A stretch of DNA of 24,370 bases from positions 1-24,370 of the forward strand of contig CAJNDS010001290.1 of assembly GCA_905221605.1 (NCBI GenBank), in the 5' to 3' direction. Position 1 is the stretch's first letter, and each line of letters opens with the position of its first letter. The position numbers and the translations under genes are program-made. The notes beneath the pieces are model-generated. The model had not been told where the DNA came from and searched no databases. It saw only the letters and a program-made list of their open reading frames with translations. Source of the DNA: Symbiodinium natans (taxonomy: Eukaryota; Sar; Dinophyceae; Suessiales; Symbiodiniaceae). Shown here one piece after another: positions 19,801-24,370 of this stretch.

Positions 19801-20961
19801 AGAACGCTGCAATGCATTCTGCTGATTTGCATACAAGTCAACCCACTCCCCTGTCAAGAAAGCACGCTGGATTGAAGGATATGCGCCAGGCTCATCTTGA
19901 AAATCGCCAAGCACAAAACAAGGGAAGTTACTGTAAGAACCCGCAAGCTCAAAAATCCTATCTAGAAGTAGGCATCTTTCACTGCGCTTATCCGTCCCAG
20001 CTGGCAGGTAACAGTTAATGACGTAAAACCCGCCACCTTGACAGGAGCACCAGAGCATTTGGCAATGCGGGACAAGCGATGCCCAATCAGCGGAAAGAGC
20101 AACCTCTATAACAGTAACATCCTTACGATATAGGGTAGCAAGACCGCCATGGGGTTGGCGACAAGAAGTAAATTGGGACCTTAAACGCTTAACCGGGGGT
20201 TGATACCCAACACGGATCTCCCACCCTTCCCGCTTCAGAAACGGAGTGAGCTCAGCACAGCCTTTGGCGGACAATCGAGTTTCTTGCATGAAGACGATTT
20301 GCACAGGATTGCTATCGCAACTTGGCAGAGCAATAAGGTCATACCGATGTTTACTGCAAGAAGTAGTGTTGATAGTGACAAACCCTAGCTTAGGTCCTTC
20401 GCCAGGATATCCCAAGCAAGGTAAAAAGAGAAGGAGCGCCCACATGGGCAATTTAATATGGTAGGTCGAGTTTTCAGGCGGCATGAGGTATGATGGGTAT
20501 CCCGTATATGCAAGGGTCGGGGGTGTGTGTAAACGACACCCGACATGAAACTGCACGGAAAGATGCAAAAGCATTCCAACATCGTGGTGAACCTCAAGGC
20601 TACGGTAGTTGTTGAGCCGAGGATGGCCATGACTCCCAAGCGCATGGCAGATGTTGGGAAGCCATCCTTCCCAATAAAAGCTAATTAGGCAAGCAAATGT
20701 GGCTGCACGAAGCTGTCGCTTGGCTTTCGCAAGCGATTGAGCGCGTCGCCGCTTAGAGGTCCGTGAAAACTTAAGTGAGAAGAAGCACCCAACCAGAACC
20801 TTACCATCTTTCGCATAGGTTCGCGGAGCATAGTACACCCGAAGCACATTAGGGGCAAAGAAAAGGGAGATAAGGGAAGTTAGGGAGCAACACAAGCTAA
20901 CGTAGGGTATGCACAAGGACACGGCGACGCACAGAGTTGTCAGGACTATTAAGCATTGCAA
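16711..20961 (-). CDS. LINE ORF2: APE endonuclease, reverse transcriptase, CCHC finger
   Basis: Counting from the TTG at 20961, the frame has 1,416 codons. The APE-like endonuclease spans about 191-445: QET at 226-228, HGGLATLY, LGDFQDEPG at 351-359, RIDYV at 409-413, GHTPV at 436-440. The last stands where the usual motif is SDHxP, so the Asp before the catalytic His appears as Gly. The reverse transcriptase spans about 740-1015: SPDKASGLDGW, motif A FIDRWKCFD (875-883), motif B AVQGCSMS (934-941), motif C FLDD (968-971), then LNDEKT. A finger C1322-x2-C1325-x7-H1333-x4-C1338 follows. It makes and primes the cDNA at the target. The start is uncertain: the first codon here is TTG, the first in-frame ATG is residue 130 (20574), and others are at 160 and 173 (20445). 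The frame is also open upstream to 21135, overlapping ORF1 in the -1 frame. Residues 1-40 and 171-186 are strongly hydrophobic. Confidence 0.93.
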   Translation of the reverse strand: MQCLIVLTTLCVAVSLCIPYVSLCCSLTSLISLFFAPNVLRVYYAPRTYAKDGKVLVGCFFSLKFSRTSKRRRAQSLAKAKRQLRAATFACLISFYWEGWLPNICHALGSHGHPRLNNYRSLEVHHDVGMLLHLSVQFHVGCRLHTPPTLAYTGYPSYLMPPENSTYHIKLPMWALLLFLPCLGYPGEGPKLGFVTINTTSCSKHRYDLIALPSCDSNPVQIVFMQETRLSAKGCAELTPFLKREGWEIRVGYQPPVKRLRSQFTSCRQPHGGLATLYRKDVTVIEVALSADWASLVPHCQMLWCSCQGGGFYVINCYLPAGTDKRSERCLLLDRIFELAGSYSNFPCFVLGDFQDEPGAYPSIQRAFLTGEWVDLYANQQNALQRSLEASFAKNGWKTGYEVGPGKTRIDYVLCNRKATFLFQSIRYLRGQSFPGHTPVQCSLNCDVFNELVWHLKPHPKWQLPDKPTSREQWSQREAICQPILQQHIERLLQAATARDAEVTWSIACRIATDMLNAISQQSIPPTRGKVPEFRKMPLVPDTTSPCRFSKAHKIVRCKSLLKELLFRANHWPEQPKCCWLVDLHNTVRNLRTCCSHIGLPCTAQTDCCMSLDASVRDMMVAVQQFEDNLLRNARNAHLSQWKAKLRISSRTDKKEVHRWLKGYGTGPPKTFVSPEGGLVASPSVMLQMIEDHMQTIYNHHADVDPRDAFEAFQLKYGSAMGSLYRSAELPKLTHQDLFQLFQKRSPDKASGLDGWATRELLQLPPCGWVGFCFCMQIAEATGDWPQVLKMIAVTSIAKKPLVASPEDTRAIGVSSAVYSVWSSLRFKQLATWMNQICPGNLLGGLAHRTADTSEVDLSLALHDPDSHFDLIAVFIDRWKCFDLILPYVALNVAAQLGLPDQIFRAVLGFYGGQCKFFKLGNVYGKRVMCTNSAVQGCSMSILMINCMYAVLSRQLSTVCPSIKFSTFLDDSKIWTRTSDTNALVDAFKAIHEFDTGVGQVLNDEKTIVATRRKRNANRFLLKVGRACKAKKQAKSLGYSHQFDKRHSPKLQDERVDKAKVAMLKISHLPLSPEMKAIHVHANGHSKWVYGTEIQGPSRNALAKLRTATAKVFVKKANNMRCPFLLFATLQDPWLDPFAKWVQHVSLKLRRLAYLKPELLRKILSQVREDARNSPAPKHNVANGVVNVVAYLFFALGWKVGDPNAFNLVLSDGRIISLKAGSKDAFLEELARDVRKYLLNQSPFRYDNPTPGQYGTPDVYLTRFLLDTTFAKDDDFQFLRGYLDKLPPNIHYTRGILSSLLSGSVYNGHRYRAAGLRDSAACPQCGKQETHCHMFRDCEALQESIPSHGDEPLLSWVTGIFFEPPHFHDEPTGVETSGGGNALVSTVHDFCGWQCFSPSVGANPRRCLRSYSSRPF

Positions 20962-20969
20962 GTCAAGGG

Positions 20970-22556
20970 TCAGACCTTCTGATGCTTGGTTGCCGGGGAC
21001 ACCTTCGAAGGCGGGGAGTGCGTGAATGTACTTGGACTCGACGGCATGCTCGCGCGGATCTCTGAAATGGCCTCCAACAGATCCCGGAATCCACGATTCT
21101 GATTGTCGGAGATCTCCGAGAGCTTTTGCTTCGTGTCAAGGTTATCCTTCTTCAAGGTGTCAACGTCACCCTTCATCGCTTCCATTTGAGCTTCGAGAGC
21201 CTCCACTCTACCAGCATATGGATTAGGCAAGAGAGGGGCCACAGGCCTCGGCAAATTCAAAGGGGAGGAAGCAGGAGGCGGAGGTGTTGCCACGCCTTTG
21301 CCTTTTCCTTTGGCATTACTCTGTCGGCCTTGCCCTGAAGGGGCTGGAGCAACCATACTGTTCTCTTTGCGATTGAAGACACGCTTCTCAAGCTCAACAA
21401 TTTGGATCATACCAACTGATGTCTGGTACCGGAAGGCATCTGGGGGCTGCGGCGCAGACACGAAGACGATGGCCAAGTCTTTCAAATTTACAATCCTGGA
21501 AGGAATGGCGACAAAGTTGAGAGCCTCAAGCGTCTTAACGAGCTCTTTCATGGAGGTGCCTGCAGGAAATCCGAAGATTTTGTACTGAAGCTGGGACTTT
21601 GCCGCGATGTTAAAGTCGGAAAAGCGCTCATCGTCAATGTAGATTGTTTCACGGGCCGTCTTGATGAAATTGTCACGCACACGGAAATACAAAGCATTCT
21701 GGGATTTGAAGCAACCCAAGCCTCCACGGACCGCATGAAGTCGCGCAGCTGCTTCTGCGAGAGTTTCGCGCGACGGTACCTTCAGGACTTCAAGGCCGGC
21801 CTCTGGAACGTCGTCAGGTTTGCGAACTGCTCGAAACTGTACAGACTTAAACCCGGACTGTGCGTAAATGGCATCCCGGTCAGCAACAGGCACTTGAAGT
21901 CGCCGGCACAAGTAGCCTTCACGCTCAAAGATCTTGTAAAGCACAGCATTGGCAAGCACAGAGTGGTGCTCAATGACCTGACACACATAGTTATGGAACG
22001 CTTCCAGATTCCCGAAGTTGGCCCAATCGTCTGCTGTAGAGTCGAGTTGGCGAATTTCTGCAAAAATGGCCACTCTCTCAACATGAGCTACCTCTACATC
22101 AGGCGCAGCATCGGGGATGGAAAAGAACTCGTCAGAATCCATCGACATATTCACCAATGTCACTGCACGCATCTCTTCACAATTCTGGATGATATCTTTT
22201 ACCGTAATGGTTGTGGAGATGATTCTCTCACTCTCAAAGCCCAACCGTTCCACCTTCGGCTTGACATATCCGGAAAGGATAACCAAGCAGGCCCCATTTG
22301 TTCTGATGTTCGCAATCCTTTCAAAGCTTGCAAAAGTTGCAAACGTGATTCCCGAAGCTGATGGGTGCATCTGCAGCACTGGAAAGACATCTTCAGGGAA
22401 ATGCTCAAGCGAGAGCGGGCGACAGATCTCTGCCGAATAGGCCAACTTCAAGCCTGGAACATCTGGAGATGTTTCCCATCTAGCACGGGGGCCCATGGCG
22501 AGGCATGCGAAAGAGGAGAGGAAGAATGCGCAACCAAGAAACCACCGCAAGAACAT
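20970..22556 (-). CDS. LINE ORF1, putative RNA-binding/coiled-coil protein
   Basis: The frame has 528 codons from the ATG at 22556; a GTG four codons upstream also lies in the open frame. Residue numbers below count from that GTG. The N-terminus is MFLRWFLGCAFFLSSFACLA, which reads like a signal peptide. A second ATG at residue 25 (22496, MGPRARW) has the strong context GCCATGG and would remove it. Residues 325-395 (YKIFGFPAGTSMKELVKTLE, then VFVSAPQ...GMIQIVELE) have an RRM-like strand/helix order; this is inferred, with no clear RNP motifs. A Lys/Gly and Pro-rich linker (415-450) is followed by a heptad coiled coil (about 453-505, RVEALEAQMEAMKGDVDTLK) and a Ser/Pro-rich tail. LINE ORF1 proteins typically trimerise and coat the element RNA. 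ORF1 stops at 20970, about 8 nt before the nominal ORF2 start. Confidence 0.85.
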   Translation of the reverse strand: MFLRWFLGCAFFLSSFACLAMGPRARWETSPDVPGLKLAYSAEICRPLSLEHFPEDVFPVLQMHPSASGITFATFASFERIANIRTNGACLVILSGYVKPKVERLGFESERIISTTITVKDIIQNCEEMRAVTLVNMSMDSDEFFSIPDAAPDVEVAHVERVAIFAEIRQLDSTADDWANFGNLEAFHNYVCQVIEHHSVLANAVLYKIFEREGYLCRRLQVPVADRDAIYAQSGFKSVQFRAVRKPDDVPEAGLEVLKVPSRETLAEAAARLHAVRGGLGCFKSQNALYFRVRDNFIKTARETIYIDDERFSDFNIAAKSQLQYKIFGFPAGTSMKELVKTLEALNFVAIPSRIVNLKDLAIVFVSAPQPPDAFRYQTSVGMIQIVELEKRVFNRKENSMVAPAPSGQGRQSNAKGKGKGVATPPPPASSPLNLPRPVAPLLPNPYAGRVEALEAQMEAMKGDVDTLKKDNLDTKQKLSEISDNQNRGFRDLLEAISEIRASMPSSPSTFTHSPPSKVSPATKHQKV

Positions 22557-22727
22557 ATTGCCGTGCACTAGTTGGGTGACCTAGGGCAAGCGAATAAAGG
22601 ACAACTAAGAAAGCGAACCAAGCCAAGGCCAACTTAGTTAGACCACCCAGATCTGTGATAGCGCCTACCTCGTAAAGGTGTTAGCCACAGGTAAAGTTGT
22701 GACAAGCCCTGCTGCAAGCCACACGCT
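22557..22727 (-). other. LINE 5' untranslated region
   Basis: About 171 nt from the 5' end of the element to the ORF1 ATG, beginning AGCGTGTGGCTTGCAGCAGG on the element strand. It presumably holds an internal promoter, as in other LINEs, but no motif is recognisable. I looked for the dinoflagellate spliced-leader sequence and did not see it. Confidence 0.65.
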
Positions 22728-22746
22728 AAATTAGCTCCCGGAATTC
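22728..22746. repeat. target-site duplication, LINE 5' side
   Basis: AAATTAGCTCCCGGAATTC, a perfect 19-bp copy of 15369-15387, followed by the continuing satellite AAAATAAGCTCCCGGAACTC exactly as at the empty site (12001). Confidence 0.92.
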
Positions 22747-23611
22747 AAAATAAGCTCCCGGAACTCAAAATTAGCTCCCGGAATTCAAAATTAGCTCCCG
22801 GAGCTCAAAATTAGCTCCCGGAATTCAAAATTAGCTCCCGGAGCTCAAAATAAGCTCCCCAAGATTCAAATCTCCCAAAGCTCCAAATTAGCTCCCAGGG
22901 CTCAAAACCGGAGCTCAAAATTAGCTCCCAGAGCTCAAAATTAGCTCCAGCTCAAAATTAGCTCCCGGAGCTCAAAATTAACTCCCGGAGCTCAAAATAG
23001 CTTCACTCAAAATTAGCTCCCGGAGCTAAAAATTATCTCTCAGAGCTCAAAATTAGCTCCCGGAGCTCAAAATAGCACCCAAAGCTCAAAAAACTACCTC
23101 CCAGAGCTCAAAATTCGCTCCGAAAGCTCAAAATTGGCTTTCAGAGCTCAAAATTAGCTCCCGGAGCTCAAAATGAGCTCCAGGAGCTGAAAATGACCTC
23201 CCAAAGCTCAAAAGAGCTCCCGAAGGATAATTTTAAATCCCAGAGCTCGTTTTTAATTCCCAAAGCTCAAAATTAGCTCCCAGGACTCAAAACCGGAGCT
23301 CAAAATTCCCAGAGCTCAAAACTAGCTCCAGCTCAAAATTAGCTCCCGAACCTCAAAATTAGCTCCCAGCGCTCCAAATTAGCTCCCAGAACTCAAAAAA
23401 AGCTCCCGGAGCTCAAAATTAGCTCCCGGAGCTCAAAATTAGCTCCCAGAGCTCAAAATTAGCTCCCGGAGCTCAAAAACTAGCTCCCGGAGCTCAAAAT
23501 TAGCTCCGGAGCTCAAAATTAGCTAGCTCAAAATTAGTTCAAAATTAAATTTAGATTAGCTGCCAACAGCTCAAAATTAGCTCCCGGATCTCAAAATTAG
23601 CTCCCAAAGCT
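22728..23611. repeat. 20-bp palindromic satellite, copy B, part right of the LINE
   Basis: Continues the array from 15108-15387 and matches 11982-12866 unit by unit, including the irregular units (CTCCCAAAGCTCCAAATTAG, ATTTTAAATCCCAGAGCTCG). It differs from copy A by a few substitutions and short A-run lengths. This shows the duplication is recent. Confidence 0.95.
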
Positions 23612-23823
23612 GGGGGGGATGGGGGAGGAGGGGGAGGAGGGGGGGGAGGGGGGGGGGCGGGGAGGAGGGGGGAGGGGGGGCGGGAGGGGGGCAGCGGGAG
23701 GGGGCGGGAGGGGGCAGCGGGAGGGGGGGCGGGGGGGGCGGGAGGGAGGGGGGAGGGGGGGGCGGCGGGAGGGTGTGGGGAAGGGCGGGGGCCGAAAGGT
23801 GCCGAAAGGGCCAGGGGAGGCAG
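23612..23823 (+). repeat. G-rich purine tract, copy B
   Basis: Nearly identical to 12867-13079, with a few C/G differences inside the G runs. Same high G-quadruplex potential, and the same spurious poly-Gly and poly-Pro frames. Confidence 0.93.
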
Positions 23824-24000
23824 GTTTCAGTAAATTGAATATTTTGCCTCCCAGTAGTATTTTGAATCAATTTACTTAAACTCGGCCTCCCAGAAGCGTT
23901 TTGGAGTAGTTTACTCAAATTCTGCTTGTCAGCTGTTTAGACGAATAACGTGGGACATTCAGAATGATACCACATACAATTTCTATTTATTTTGTCTTGA
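23824..24000. other. pre-telomeric inverted-repeat module, copy B
   Basis: AGTAAATTGA (23829-23838) with TCAATTTACT (23867-23876), then ATACAATTTCTAT (23974-23986), as in 13080-13254. No gene is visible. Confidence 0.8.
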
Positions 24001-24069
24001 GGGTTTAGGGTTTAGGGTTTAGGGTTTAGGGTTTAGGGTTTAGGGTTTAGGGTTTAGGGTTTAGGGTTT
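24001..24069 (+). repeat. interstitial telomere-type array (TTTAGGG)n, third
   Basis: About ten perfect units, same orientation and same inverted flanks (right arm at 24070-24082). It is the shortest of the three arrays: about 42, 17 and 10 units from left to right. Confidence 0.97.
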
Positions 24070-24165
24070 ATAGAAATTGTATAGGGTTTGGGTCCCAATA
24101 AGTTTTGAGCGAAACGTTTTGACCGAAAGTTTTGAGCGAAAGTTTTGACCGAAACGTTTTGTTTT
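24070..24165. repeat. post-telomeric module, start of composite copy C
   Basis: ATAGAAATTGTAT, GTCCCAATAAG and a short GACCGAAA array in which two of five units read GAGCGAAA. The match to copies A and B ends after TTTTTTGGAA near 24171. Confidence 0.85.
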
Positions 24166-24370
24166 TTGGAATCACCATTTTAGTTTCTGGGCGCCTGCCT
24201 TGGGGCCAGGAAGCCTTTTGGGCATTTCGTGGCCTCTTGGCGCCTTTTGGGCTTTCTAAGGCTTTGTTGGGGGAAGCCTGGTGCCTCCATTTTTTATTAA
24301 GTGGGGGCTGGGGGGTTGGGGGGGGCTGGGGGCTGGGGCTCGGGCTGGGGCTGGGGCTGGGTGGGGGGGT
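24166..24370. repeat. diverged GGCCT-type repeat ending in GGGGCT tandem repeat
   Basis: After the break from the composite unit, the DNA has blocks such as GGCGCCTTTTGGGC and GTGGCCTCTTGG, similar in style to the degenerate region at 10880-11500 but not alignable to it. From about 24303 to the edge it becomes a G-rich tract with GGGGCT units and G-quadruplex potential. No gene is visible. Confidence 0.7.

Larger units (their letters stand above)
15388..22727 (-). mobile_element. full-length non-LTR retrotransposon (LINE), 7,340 bp
   Basis: The element lies on the minus strand. Its 3' end is an A7 tail (plus-strand T7 at 15388-15394), its 5' end is at 22727, and a perfect 19-bp target duplication flanks it. 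Order 5' to 3': about 170-nt leader, ORF1 with a coiled coil, ORF2 with APE-type endonuclease, reverse transcriptase and CCHC finger, an overlapping +1 frame with RNase H and a long unknown tail, then about 90 nt of 3' leader. All three frames are open, which together with the perfect duplication suggests a recent insertion. The domain order APE-RT-CCHC-RNase H is that of several LINE clades (plant L1-like and I-like elements among them). I cannot place it in a clade without a tree. It sits in the second copy of the 20-bp satellite; the first copy shows the empty site. Confidence 0.95.

Noticed and set aside
20970-21135. Canonical -1 slippery heptamer in the ORF1/ORF2 overlap
   Set aside because: No X XXY YYZ heptamer in the ORF1 frame was found, so frameshifting remains only a hypothesis.
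16754-22571. Plus-strand open frames across the LINE (up to about 208 codons)
   Set aside because: They are antisense shadows of the three LINE frames on the minus strand and have no recognisable domains.
22557-22727. Dinoflagellate spliced-leader relic at the LINE 5' end
   Set aside because: I looked for the spliced-leader sequence and did not see it there or elsewhere in the window.

Overview
This is eukaryotic, repeat-dominated nuclear DNA, built from tandem satellites, interstitial telomere-type arrays and one full-length non-LTR retrotransposon (LINE). No bacterial-style operons, tRNA, rRNA or CRISPR were seen. The telomere-type arrays are (TTTAGGG)n, used by plants, many green algae and dinoflagellates. 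Combined with the G+C-rich hairpin segments and a divergent LINE carrying a C-terminal RNase H, my best guess is a dinoflagellate (Symbiodiniaceae-like). That is an inference, not something the sequence proves.

Layout. Positions 1-9240 are a mosaic of three short tandem satellites: a 62-bp family (1-1257, 2641-2946, 5653-6269), a 61/56-bp family (1258-2640) and a 65-bp family (2947-3683, 4374-5652, 6270-9240). Shared sequence blocks suggest that all three descend from one ancestor. A roughly 690-bp non-satellite island at 3684-4373, with a coding-like minus-strand frame, sits inside the 65-bp family. Positions 9241-24370 hold a large composite repeat present in two full copies and the start of a third. 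Each copy runs in the same order: a telomere-type array bounded by the inverted pair ATACAATTTCTAT / ATAGAAATTGTAT, a GTTTTGACCGAAA array, a G+C-rich hairpin segment, about 1.3 kb of degenerate GGCCT/AATTTGG repeats, a 20-bp palindromic AGCTCCCGGAGCT satellite, about 210 bp of G-rich purine tract, an A+T-rich inverted-repeat module, and the next telomere-type array. The unit is about 3.4 kb without insertions.

The second copy is interrupted at 15388-22727 by a 7,340-bp LINE on the minus strand. It has a perfect 19-bp target-site duplication, a short A tail and three long open frames: ORF1 (coiled coil, possible RRM-like segment), ORF2 (APE-type endonuclease, reverse transcriptase, CCHC finger) and a +1-offset frame with RNase H plus about 290 residues I do not recognise. 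The first composite copy still carries the empty target site (11982-12000), so the insertion can be read directly against its own paralogue. The three frames together make up a target-primed retrotransposition machinery. How ORF2 and the RNase H frame are expressed is not obvious, because the ORF2 frame has no early ATG and the RNase H lies in a shifted frame. The remaining long open frames in the window are by-products of tandem repeats.
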